A DNA stretch of 64,000 nt from Aquilaria yunnanensis (taxonomy: Eukaryota > Streptophyta > Magnoliopsida > Malvales > Thymelaeaceae). Below, piece after piece: positions 1 through 11,608 of the stretch (its first letter is position 1; the number at the start of each line of letters is the position of its first letter). Below the pieces are notes generated by a model, which had not been told where the DNA came from, did no database searches, and saw nothing but the letters and a program-made list of their open reading frames with translations. The stretch spans positions 77,170,501-77,234,500 of the forward strand of contig CM077593.1 of assembly GCA_039654915.1 (NCBI GenBank). The letters run 5' to 3'. The position numbers and the translations under genes were made by a program.

Positions 1-1902
1 CGGATTCCAGGTAGCTCATTCTTTTCTTTATTCTGCTTTCCATTCAATTTCATTGTCTGGATTCAGAGCTTTTGTTGTCCTAGTAAACATTATTTTCTCG
101 ATGCTCTTTGTCACCATACCTTTTGGTTGTTAGATCCTTCTTTTCCAACTTCCATAGTACCATTACAGTGTTATTTTTAGTTACTATTTTGCTGTTCAAC
201 ATTTTCTCATTTTTGTTATCTCGGAAGCAGAAGATATTGCAAAATTGATCCCGCCAAACACAAACTGCCAAGCAAGACCTATGTTCGAATTCCAGGTAGG
301 TCGCTCCCATTTTTCTTTTTTTTTTTTTTTGCTTTTCTTTGTACTTTATTTTTTGGATTCGGAGGTTTTGTTGTTCTAATAAAAAGTGTTGTCGCGATGC
401 TCTTGGTCACCAGAGCTTTCAGTTGTTTGATCCTTCTCTTCCAACTTCAATAGTACCATTTGACTGTTATTTTTAGCTAGTATTTTTCTGTTCAACATTT
501 TCTCGTTTTATTATCAAGGAAAGAGCAAGTCTCGCAAAATCGATCGTGCCAAACACAGACTGCGAAGCAAGACCCGATTTCGGATTATAGGTAGCTTGCT
601 CTTTTTTTTTCTTTTGTTTTCCTTTCTATTTCGTTGTCTGGATTTGGACGTTTTGTTGTTCTAGAAAAAATTACTTTTGCGATGCTCTTGGTTGCCATAG
701 CTTTTGGTTGTTAGATCCTTCATTTCCAACTTCAATAGTAGCATTGGACTATTATTTTTCGTTAGCATTTTGTTGTTCAACATTTTCTCATTTTTGTTAT
801 CCCGGAAATAGCAGATCTAAAAAAATCGATCGTGACAAACACAAACTACCAAGCAATACCAGATTTTGAATTCCAGGAAGCTCGCTGCCATTTTTTTTTT
901 TTTGTTTTCTTTGTATTTCATTGTCTGGATTCGGAGGTTTTGTTGTTCTAATAAAAACTGTTGCTGTGATACTCTTGGTCCCCATAGCTTTCGGTTGTTT
1001 GATCCTTCTTTTCAAACTTCAATAGTACCATTTGACTGTTATTTTTAGTTAGTATTTTTCTATTCAACATGTTCTCATTTTGTTATCCCGGTAGCAGCAG
1101 GCCTCGCAAAATCGATCGCGCCAAACACAGACTGCAGAGCAGGACCCGATTTTGGATTCCAGGTAGCTCGATCCTTTTTTTTTTTTTCTTCCCTTTCTAT
1201 TTAATTGTCTGGATTCGAAGGTTTTCTTGTTCTAGTAAAAATTATTTTCGTGATGCTCTTGGTCGCCATAGCTTTGGGTTGTTAGATCCTTCCTTTCCAA
1301 CTTCAATAGTACCAGTGGACTGTTATTTTTCGTTAGTATTTTGCTGTTCAACATTTTCTCATTTTTTTTATCACGGAAGCAGCAGATCTCGCAAAATCAA
1401 TCGCGCCAAACACAAACTGTCGGGTAAGACCCGATTTCGAATTCCAGGTAGCTCGCTCTTGTTTTTTTTTTTTTGCTTTTCTTTGTATATCATTGTCTAG
1501 ATTCGGAGGTTTTATTGTTCTAATAAAAATTGTTGTCACGACACTTTTGGTCGCCATTGCTTTCAGTTGTTTGATCCTTCTTTTCCAACTTCAATAGTAC
1601 CATTTGACTCTTGTTTTTGGTTCGTAATTTTCTGCTCAACATTTTCTCGTTTTTGTTATCACAAAAGCAGCGGATCTTGCAAAATCGTTCATGCGAAACA
1701 CAAACTACCGGGTAAGACCCGATTTCGAATTCCAGGTAGCTTGCTCTTGTTTTTTTTTTTTGCTTTTCTTTGTATATGATTGTCTAGATTCGGAGGTTTT
1801 GTTGTTCTAATAAAAATTGTTGTCACGATGCTTTTCGATGCCATTGCTTTTGGTTGTTTGATCCTTCTTTTCCAAGTTTAATAGTACCATTTGAATGTTG
1901 TT
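1..1902. repeat. Satellite array, block A (about 287-bp monomers)
   Basis: Tandem monomers can be followed by the recurring word TTCAACATTTTCTC at about 197, 493, 778, 1065, 1349 and 1637, giving spacings of 284-296 bp. Each monomer carries a T-rich tract, a TTGTTGTTCTAATAAAA-like segment, a GCTCTTGGTCGCCATAG segment and a GATCGCGCCAAACAC segment. Monomers fall into types by diagnostic variants (GTTGTTTGATCC plus CCATTTGAC, versus GTTGTTAGATCC plus CCATTGGAC) that mostly alternate. Two consecutive monomers near 1421 and 1709 carry the variant CGGGTAAGACCCG. The block runs off the left window edge and is interrupted at 1903 by an LTR. I see no coding potential; the short ORFs are chance frames. 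Confidence 0.95.
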
Positions 1903-4443
1903 TGTGACGGCTCTCCTAGTTGATTAATCAAGTAAGTGTTTATTTTACTTTGATTAAGTGTTTATTAAAATAAGTACCTCAAGTTAGCACCTTGTTAAGC
2001 AAGTGAGGTAAGCTTAATTAAGTAAGTGAGTTCCTAAGTGTGATTTGGCATAGTTAAATCAAGACCATTAGTTATTCTAGCTTTTAGAACCATCCTTGTG
2101 AGTTTTGAGAACTTGTGGCACTAAGTGTTCTTTTTGAGCCATTTAGAACTTGAGTGGCTAAAGTGTCCAAGAAAATCAAGTTGAGAAGCTTTTAGCATCT
2201 TTTAGAGCAAAGGAAAGTTGGTTTTAAGTGTGAGTTAGTGACCCATTTAAAGCATTTGAGAGCTTGTGGACTTAAGTCCAAGAGAGGAAGAAGTTCTTAA
2301 GTGAAGGGGAAAGAAAGTATAAGTTTGCTAAGTCTTCTTCCTTAGCCATTTGTTTTCCAAGCACCATTTTCGTGGCTCCTCTTTCTACACCAAATTCACA
2401 GCCCAAAACTTCATTTACTTGCAAATTTCCATCAATTTAAGGAAGCCCAAGGTGTTGGTAGGAATCCTCAAGCTCATTTGTTGTTGTTCTAGCTCAAGTT
2501 TGCTCTTTGGTGCTAGTTTGGATTCAAAATTCGTGGGTAAGCTTCTTGGGTTCATTTGGATTGATTCTAGGTTGTTTCTAGAGCTAGAAATGGTCTTAGT
2601 TTGATTGGGTTGGATGCCAAATTGCATTGGTTTTAGGTGTGGAACTCAAAGAAGCTTGATTGAGCTAAGGAAGTTCATGTATCAATGCTTGCTTTGTAGC
2701 TAAATTGAGGTAAGGGTTCAAGTAATTAAGCTCAAATAATGCATGGTTTGGTAGTTTTGTGTGTGGGAATGAATTAGGAACAAGACCCAAATCATTTGGA
2801 TTAGAAATGAGAGAGTTTGAGTAGTTTGAGTGCAAGAACGCAGCTGTCGCGCAACGCAGAAACTAGCGTTGGCGCCGCAATGCCGGAAGTAAGTGTACTG
2901 GCGCCACGGCGCCAGGGGGCGATTTTTCACTCAGTAAGCGTTGTTCGCCGGCGCTGCGCTTTTGCTCTTTGGCGCCGCAGCGCCAGAGGTGACCTTAAGG
3001 AATTTTGGGCCATTTTTCCGGCCATCTTAAGAGCAACTTAGACTCTCGGTTTCTATTCCTAGGCTATTCTAAGGTGTTCCGTAGCCTCGGTTGGGTCTAG
3101 AATTCGTTCCTAGAGCGGGAATTGTGCATTATTTAAGAGGTAGTCAAGTTGTGTGGTTAAGAACAAAAGTGTGACTTGGTGGCTAAGTTATTCATAGTGC
3201 TTAAGCTTTTAGATGAGCATTAAGGGGATTTAAGTGGGTTTTTAGACTCTTTATTGGCCGTATAGGGCGTCATTTACATATGGTCAATGAAGAGAAAAAC
3301 CTAAGTCGATCCCAACCGAACCATATGGTTTGGTAAGTAAGCCACTAGTAGTGTTCTGAGTTAAACCTTGAGGGTTTGGCTAGTTAAACCACATAGGAAG
3401 ACTACCCTGTACAATAAGTTAAGGGTAAAGGCGGGTAAGTTTGAGATAGGTGACGACCTACTCTAGAACCCGTAAGTGGGACTTAAGTGAGGTAAAGTAT
3501 CCGGGATACGAGGGCCAGTATCTCAAGTACCTCCGCCGTTTGAGCTCACGGCAAAGTTTTAAGGCACCTAGAGTGCAGAAAGTCCCAAGTGCATACATTG
3601 TGTGCATTTCATACCATACATTCATACATTGCATATTTTATATTTTGTTGATTGTTTGAGTTGTTTGTTGATTGAATTGCTTGTTTGATTGCTTGGTTGC
3701 CATATTGCATAGTTGCTGCATTTTTCCTTGCAGGTATTCAAGGGAATCCTTACTGAGTACTTTCAAGTACTCATTCCCTTAAGTTTTATTGTGCAGGTTC
3801 TAACTCCGGGCCTAATCACTAAGTGATAGTCGAGGCCTAAGTTTTCTGTTTTGCAGGTATTTCTCTTGAGAATCCTAGTGATTCTAAGTTACTTGTGATA
3901 TAAGTTATGTGCTAACCAAGTTGTGCCTTTACAGTGTAGAGGCTAAGAGTACACAAGAACAAGATCTAGTGAAGGGTTTACACTTGGAGCTTGGTATAGC
4001 TCAAGGTGGGACTCAAGTAGTTGATCTTAGTTAGTAGTTTTTGTCTCTTGTACATAGTACTTTGTGTACTAAGTAAGTTGCCTCTAATAGGATACATTGT
4101 GATGTAAATCCATCTTGTTACTTTTGGGTGCATGCTAGAGGTGTAATGTATGCACAAACTGTTACTTGTAGTTAAAGCAACTAGTATTTTCAAGGTCTTG
4201 GCACGTTTTATATATGTTTTAGTGAAATGCTCGAGCAATATTTTTAATCCACGTCTTATAAAATTTGTTTGCATTGCCAGGACAGAAGCATGCATAACTT
4301 AAACTGAGTAGGCTAAGAAACTAGTTGCATATAAATTGTTTAATTTATATTGACAAGTAATAGTTAGCCAATAGTAACTAGTGGGATTCATAAATCCCTA
4401 AGGCCTACAAGGTTATAGGGCACTGGGGCCCCATTCCGCGACA
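1903..4443 (+). mobile_element. Solo LTR of a Ty3/gypsy-like element, inserted in the satellite
   Basis: The 2541-bp segment begins TGTGACGGCTCTCC and ends CCCATTCCGCGACA, so it has the TG...CA termini of an LTR. It is flanked by the perfect 5-bp target duplication TTGTT (1898-1902 and 4444-4448), and satellite sequence resumes on both sides. There is no internal region, so this is a solo LTR left by LTR-LTR recombination. It resembles the LTRs of the 11609-23652 element at the ends and around the CTCTCGGTTTC/CCTAGGCT segment, but it is a different subfamily. It contains many GTAAG/TAAG words and a GC-rich palindromic patch at 2842-2990. I see no genuine coding region; the 105-codon frame on the minus strand near its 3' end is shared with the other solo LTR only because the DNA is shared. 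Confidence 0.93.
2842..2990. repeat. GC-rich palindromic patch inside the solo LTR
   Basis: Within otherwise AT-rich LTR sequence this patch holds several imperfect inverted repeats built from GGCGCC, for example GGCGCCGCAGCGCC at 2971-2984 and TGGCGCCACGGCGCCA near 2900. It sits at the place where the 11609 element's LTRs carry a different palindrome family (GGCGACGCGTCGCC). Function is unknown; hairpin formation is possible. Confidence 0.7.
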
Positions 4444-7400
4444 TTGTTTGTTGTTAGTATTTTTTTGTTCAACATTTTCCCATTTTGTTATCCAGGAAGC
4501 AACAGGTCTTGCAAAATCAATCGCGGCAAACACATGCTACGGGGCAACACTCGATTTCGGATTCGAGGTAGCTCGTTCTTTTGTTTTTTTTTGCTTTCCA
4601 TTCAATTTCATTGTCTAGGTTCGGAGGTTTTGTTGTTCTAGTAAAAATTATTTTCACGATGCTCTTTGTCACCATACCTTTTGGTTGTTAGATCTTTCTT
4701 TTCCAACTTCCATAGTACCATTGCAGTGTTATTTTTAGTTAGTATTTTCCTGTTCAACATTTTCTCATTTTTGATATCCCAGAAGTAGTAGATATCGCAA
4801 ACTCGATCGTGCCAAACACAAACTGCAGAGCAAGACCCGATTTCGAATTCCAGGTAGCTCGTTCCCATTTTTCTTTATTTTTATTTTTATTTTTCTTTGT
4901 ACTTCATTGTTTGGATTCAGAGGTTTTTTTTTTCTAATGAAAATTGTTGTCGCGATGCTCTTGGTCACCATAGCTTTCGGTTGTTTGATCCTTCTTTTCC
5001 AACTTCAATAGTACAATTTGACTGTTATTTTTAGCTAGTATTTTTCTGTTCAACATTTTCTCATTTTTTAATCACGAAAACAGCAAGTCTCACAAAATTG
5101 ATCGCGCCAAATACAGACTACGGAGCAAGACCCGATTTCAGATTCTAGGTAGCTTGGTCCTTTTTTTTTTTGGCTTTCCTTTCTATTTCATTGTCTAGAT
5201 TTGGACGTTTTGTTCTTGTAGTAAAAATTATTTTCACGATAATCTTGGTTGCCATAGATTTTGGTTATGAGGTCCTTTATTTCCAACTTCAATAGTACCA
5301 ATGGACTGTTATCTTTTGCTAGCATTTTGTTGTTCAACATTTTCTCGTTTTTGTTATCTTGGAAGCAGCAGATCTGAAAAAATCTATTGCGCCAAACACA
5401 AATGCTGAGCAACACCTGATTTTGAATTCCAGGTAGCTTGCTCCCGTTTTCTTTATTTTTTTTCTTTGTATTACATTGTTTGGATTCGGAGGTTTTGTTG
5501 TTCTAATAAAAATTGTTGTCGCGATGCTCTTGGTCGCCATAGCTTTCGGTTGTTTGATCATTGTTTTCAAACTTCAATAGTACCATTTGACTATTATTTT
5601 TTGTTAGTATTTTTATGTTCAACATTTTCTCATTTTGTTAACCTGGAAACAGCGGGCCTCGCAAAATCGATCGCGCCAAACATAAACTGTGGAGCAGGAC
5701 CCGATTTCAGATTCCAGGTAGCTTGATCCTTTTTGTTTTTCGCTTCCCTTTCGATTTCGTTGTCTGGATTCGGAGGTTTTCTTGTTCTAGTAAAAAAAAA
5801 TTTTGTGATGCTCTTCGTTACCATAGCTTTTGGTTGTTAGATCCTTCTTTTCCAACTTCAATAGTACATTGGACTGTTTTTTCTCATTAGTTTTTTGCGG
5901 TTCAACATTTTCTCATTTTTTTTATCACGAAAGCATCAGATCTCGCAAAATCGATCGCGCTAAACACAAACTGCCGAGTAAGACACTATTTTGAATTCCA
6001 GTTAGCTTGCTCTTGTTTCTTCTTTTTTTCTTTTCTTTGTATATCGGTGTCTAGATTCAGAGGTTTTGTTATTCTAATAAAAATTGTTGTCATGATGCTT
6101 TTGGTCGCCACTGCTCTCGGTTGTTTGATCCTTCGTTTCTAACGTCAATAGTACCATTTGACTGTTGTTTTTAGTTAGTATTTTTCCATTCAACATTTTC
6201 TTGTTTTTGTTATCATGAAACCAGCAGATCTTGCAAAATCAATCGCGCCAAACGCAAACTACCGGGTAAGACCCGACTTCAAATTCCAGGAAGCTCGCTC
6301 ATGTTTTTTTTTTCTTTTCTTTGTATATCATTGTCTAGATTCGGAGGTTTTGTGGTTCTAATAAAAATTTTTGTCACGACGCTTTTGGATGCCATTGCTT
6401 TCGGTTGTTTGGTCCTTCTTTTCCAACTTCAATAGTACCATTTGATTGTTATTTTTAGCTAGGATTTTTCTGTTCAACATTTTCTCATTTTGTTATCCCG
6501 GAAGCGGCAAGTCTCGCAAAATCAATCGCGCCAAACACATGCGACGGCGCAACACTCGATTTCGGATTCCAAGTAGCTCGCTCTTTTTTTTTTTTTTGCA
6601 TTCCATTCAATTTCATTGTCTAGACTCGGAGGTTTTGTTGTTCTAGTAAAAATTATTTTTGCGATGCTCTTTGTCACCATACCTTTTGGCTGTTAGGTCC
6701 TTCTTTTCCAACTTCCATAGTACTATTGCAGTGTTATTATTAGTTAGTATTTTCTTGTTCAACATTTTCTCATTTTTGTTATCTCGGAAGCAGTAGATAT
6801 CGCAAAATTGATCATGCCAAACATAAACTACTGAGCAAGACTGGATTTTGAATTCCAGGTAGCTCGCTCCCATTTTTCTTTTCTTTGTACTTCATTGTCT
6901 GGATTGGGAGGTTTTGTTGTTGTAATAAAAATTGTTGTCATGATGCTCTTGGTGACTATAGCTTTCAGTTGTTTAATCCTTTTTTTCCAACTTCAATAGT
7001 ACCATTTGACTGTTATTTTTAACTAGTATTTTTCTATTCAACATTTTCTCGTTTTATTATCACGGAAACAGCAAGTCTTGCAAAATTGATCGTGCCAAAC
7101 ACAGACTGCGGAGCAAGACCCGATTTTGGAATCTTGCTAGCTTGCTCCTTTTTTTTTTTTTCTTTCCTTTCTATTTCATTGTTTGGATTTGGACGTCTTG
7201 TTGTTCTAGTAAAAATTATTTTCACGATGCTCTTGGTTGCCATAGCTTTTGGTTGTTAGATCCTTTATTTCCAACTTCAATAGTACCATTGGACTGTTAT
7301 TTTTTGTTAGCATTTTGCTGTTCAACATTTTCTTGTTTTTGTTATCCCAGAAGCAGCAGATCTGAAAAAATCTATTGCGCCAAACACAAACTGCCGAGCA

Positions 7401-10400
7401 AGACCCGATTTTGAATTCCAAGTAGCTCGTTGTCGTTTTATTTTTTTTTCTTTGTATTTCATTGTCTGGATTTGTAGGTTTTGTTGTTCTAATAAAAATT
7501 GTTGTTGCGATGCCCTTGGTCGCCATAGCTTTCAGTTGTTTGATCCTTCTTTTCAAACTTCAATAGTACCATTTGACTATTACTTTTAGTTAGTATTTTT
7601 CTGTTCAACATTTTCTCGTTTTATTATCCCAGAAGCAGCAGGCCTCGTAAAATCGATCGCGCCAAACAGAGACTGCCAAGCAGTAGCCGATTTTGGATTC
7701 CAGGTAGCTCGATCCTTTTTATTTTTTGCTTCCCTTTCTATTTTATTGTTTGGATTCGAAGGTTTTGTTGTTCTAGTGAAAATTATTTTTGCGATGCTCT
7801 TGGTCGCCACATCTTTTGGTTGTTAAATCCTTCTTTTCCAACTTCAGTAGTGCCGTTGGACTATTATTTTTTGTTAGTATTTTGCTGTTCAACATTTTCT
7901 CATTTTTGTTATCATGGAAGGAGCGGATCTCGCAAAATCGATCACGCTAAACACAAACTGCCGGGTAAGACCCGATTTTGAATTCCAAGTAGCTCGCTCT
8001 TGTTTTGTTTCATTTTTTTTTTATTTTCTTTGTATATCGTTGTCTAGATTCTAAATTTTGTTATTCTAATAAAAATAGTTGTCACGATGCTTTTGGTCGC
8101 CATTGTTTTGGGTAGTTTGATCCTTCTTTTCCAACTTCGATATTACCATTTGACTGTTGTTTTTAGTTAGTATTGTTTGTTCAACAATTTCTCATTTTTG
8201 TTATCACGGAAGCAGCAGATCTCACAAAATCGATCGCGCCAAACACAAACTGCCGGGTAAAACTCGATTTCGAATTCCAGGTAGCTCTCTCTTGTTTTTT
8301 ATTTTTGCTTTCCTTTGCATATGATTGTCTAGATTCGAAGGTTTTGTTGTTTTAATAAAAATTGTTGTCACAACGCTTTTGGTCGGCATTGCTTTCAGTT
8401 GTTTGATCATTCTTTTCCAACTTCAAGAGTACCATTTGACTATTGTTTTTACTTAGTATTTTTCTATTCAACATTTTCTCGTTTTGTTATCCCGGAATTA
8501 GCAGGTCTTGTAAAATCAATCGCGCCAAACACATGCTACGGAGCAACACTCGATTTCGGATTCCAGGTAGCTCATTCCTTTTTTTTTTTCTACTTTCCAT
8601 TCAATTTCATTATCTAGATTCGGAGGTTTTGTTGTTCTAGAAAAAATTATTTTCACGATGCTCTTGGTCACCACACCTTTTGGTAGTTAGACCCTTCTTT
8701 TCCAACTTCCAATGTACCATTGGAGTGTTATTCTTAGTTAGTATTTTCCTGTTCAACATTTTCTCATTTTTGTTATCCTAGAAGTAGTAGATATCGCAAA
8801 ATCGATCGCGCCAAACACAAACTGCCGAGCAAGAGCCGATTTCGAATTCCAGGTAGCTCGCTCCCATTTTTATTTTTATTTTTTCTTTTCTTTGAACTTC
8901 ATTGTCTGGATTTGGAGGTTTTGTTGTTCTAATAAAAATTGTTGTCGTGATGCTCTTGGTCACCATAGCTTTCGGTTGTTTCATCCTTCTTTCCCAACAT
9001 CAATAGTGTCATTTGACTGTTATTTTTAGCTAGTATATTTCAGTTCAACATTTTCTAATTTTATTATCACGGAAACAGCAAGTCTCGCAAAATTGATCAG
9101 GCCAAACACAGACTGCGGAGCAACACCCGATTTCGGATTCTAGGTAGCTTGCTCTTTTTTTTTTTTGCTTTCCTTTCTTTTTCATTGTATAGATTCGGAC
9201 GTTCTGTTGTTGTAGTAAAAATTATTTTTGCGATGCTCTTGGTTGTCAAAACTTTTGGTTGTTAGATCCTTCATTTCCAACTTCAATAGTACCATTGGAC
9301 TGTTATTTTTCATTAAGATTTTGCTGTTCAACATTTTCTCGTTTTTGTTATCCCGGAAGCAACAGATCTGAAAAAATCGATCATGCCAAACAAACTGCCG
9401 AGCAAGACCCGATTTTGGATTCCAGGTAGCACACTCCAGTTTTCTTTTTTTTCTTTTCTTTGTATTTCATTGTCTGGATTCGAAGGTTTTGTTGTTCTAA
9501 TAAAAATTGTTGTCGCGATGCTCTTGGTCGCTATAGCTTTCAGTTATTTGATCCTTCTTTTCAAACTTCAATAGCACCATTTGACTGTTATTTTTAGTTA
9601 GTATTTTCCTGTTCAACGTTTTCTCATTTTTTCTATCCCGGAAGCAGTAGATCTCGCAAAATCGATCTCGCCAAATGCAAACTGTCGAGCAAGACCCGAT
9701 TTTGAATTCCATGTAGCTCGTTCTCGTTTTCTTTTTTTTTGCTTTTCTTCGTATTTCATTGTCTGGATTTGGACATTTTGTTGTTCTAATAAAAATTATT
9801 GTTGCGATGCTCTTGGTCTCCATAGCTTTTGGTTGTTAGATCCTTCATTTCCAACTTCAATAGTACCATTGGACTGTTACTTTTAGTTAGTATTTTCCTG
9901 TTCAACGTTTTCTCATTTTTGTGATCCCAGAAGTAGCAAATCTCGCAAAATCCCTCGCGTCAAACACAAACTGCCGAGCACGACCTGATTTTGTTTTCCA
10001 GGTAGCTCGCTCCCGTTTTTTTTTCTTTTACTTTTCTTTGTATTTCATTGTCTGGATTTAGAGGTTTTGTTGTTCTAATAAAAATTGTTATCACGATGCT
10101 CTTGGTCGCCACAGCTTTCGGTTGTTTGATCCTTCTTTTCCATCTTCAATAGTACCATTTGACTATTATTTTGAGTTAGTATTTTTCTGTTCAACATTTT
10201 CTCGTTTTGTGATCTGGAAGCAGCAAGTCTCGCAAAATTGAAGGCGCCAAACACAGACTGTGGAGCAAGACCCGATTTCGGATTCCAGGTAGCTCTCTCT
10301 TGTTTTTTTTTTTGCTTTTTTTGTATTTCATTGTCTAGATTTGGAGGTTTTGTTGTTCTAATAAAAATTGTTATCGTGATGCTCTTGGTTGCCATAGCTT

Positions 10401-11608
10401 TCGGTTGTTTGATCATTCCTTCCCAATTTCAACAGTGCCATTTGACTATTATTTTTAGTTCGTATTTATCTGTTCAACATTTTGTCGTTTTGTTATCCTA
10501 TAAGCAGCAGGTCTCATAAAATCGATCACGCGAAAACCTAGACTACGGAGCAAGACAAGATTTCAAATTCTAGGTAGCTCATTCCAGGTTTTTTTCTTGC
10601 TTTCCTTTCTATTTCATTGTCTGGATTCAGAGGTTTTGTTGTTCTAGTAAAAATTATTTTCTTGATTTTGTCGCCATAGTTTTGGTTGTTAGATCCTTCA
10701 CTTCCAACTTCAATAGTACCATTGGACTGCTACATTTAGTTAGTATTTTCCTGTTCAACATTTTCTCATTTTTGCTGTCCCGAAAGCAGTAGATCTAGCA
10801 AAATCAATCGCGCGAAACACAAACTGCCAAGCAAGACACGAATTCGAATTCCAGGCAGCTCCCTCCTGATTTTTTTTTGCTTTTATTTATATTTCGTTGT
10901 CTGGATTTGGAGGTCTTGTTGTTCCAATAAAAATTGTTGTCGCGATGCACTTGGTTGCCATGGCTTTCGGTTGTTTGATCCATCTTTTCAAGCTTTAATA
11001 GTACAAGTTGACTGTTAGTTTTTGTTAGTATTTTTCTGTTCAACATTTTCTCATTTTTGTTATCCCGTAAAGAGCAGGTTTTGCAAAATTGATCCTGCCA
11101 AAAACAAATTGCGTGGATTCGGAGGTTTTGTTGTTATAATAAAAATTGTTGTCGCGATGCTCTTGGTCGCCATAGCTTTCGATTGTTTGATCCTTCTTTT
11201 CCAACTTCAATAGTACCATTTGACTCTTATTTTTAGTTAGTATTTTTCTGTTCAACATTTTCTCGTTTTGTTATCCCGGAAGCAACAGGTCTCGCAAAAT
11301 CAATCGCGTCAAACACAGACTATGGAGCAGGACCCGATTTCGGATTCCAGGTAGCTCAAACCTTTTTGTTTCTTTTTTCCTTTCTCTTTCATTGTCTGGA
11401 TTCAGAGGTTTGGTTGTTCTAGTAAAAATTATTTTCACGATGCTCTTGGTGGCCATACCTTTTGGTTGTTAGATCCTTCATTTCCAACTTCAATAGTACC
11501 ACTAGACTGTTATTTTTAGTTAGTATTTTCCTGTTCAATGTTTTCTCATTTTTGTTATCTCGAAAGTAGCAGATATCACAAAATTGATCGCACCAAACAC
11601 ACACTGCC
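4444..11608. repeat. Satellite array, block B (about 25 monomers, seven-monomer higher-order repeat in the left part)
   Basis: Continuation of the block A satellite in the same orientation. Diagnostic variants recur every seven monomers: CAACACTCG at 4545, 6550 and 8544; GATCTGAAAAAATC at 5371, 7359 and 9365; the CGAGTAAG/CGGGTAAG pair at 5975+6263 and 7972+8254. The spacing is about 2.0 kb (1988-2006 bp). Once the inserted LTR is subtracted, the block A markers at 814 and 1421 fall in the same register. The right end (about 9700-11608) is mainly two-type alternation and includes a shortened monomer near 11100. It is cut at 11609 by an LTR element whose target duplication is CTGCC (11604-11608). 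Confidence 0.95.

Noticed and set aside
1..1902. CENP-B-box-like motif in the satellite
   Set aside because: TTCGAATTCCAGG resembles part of the box, but the required CGGGA end and spacing are not met.
3978..4295. 105-codon minus-strand ORF nearly identical to the plus-strand ORF at 15650-15964
   Set aside because: Both lie in solo LTRs of one family in opposite orientation; the similarity is that of the LTR DNA and no domain is recognisable.
4444..11608. CRISPR-like array
   Set aside because: Units are 287-bp whole-length repeats without unique spacers, in a plant genome.
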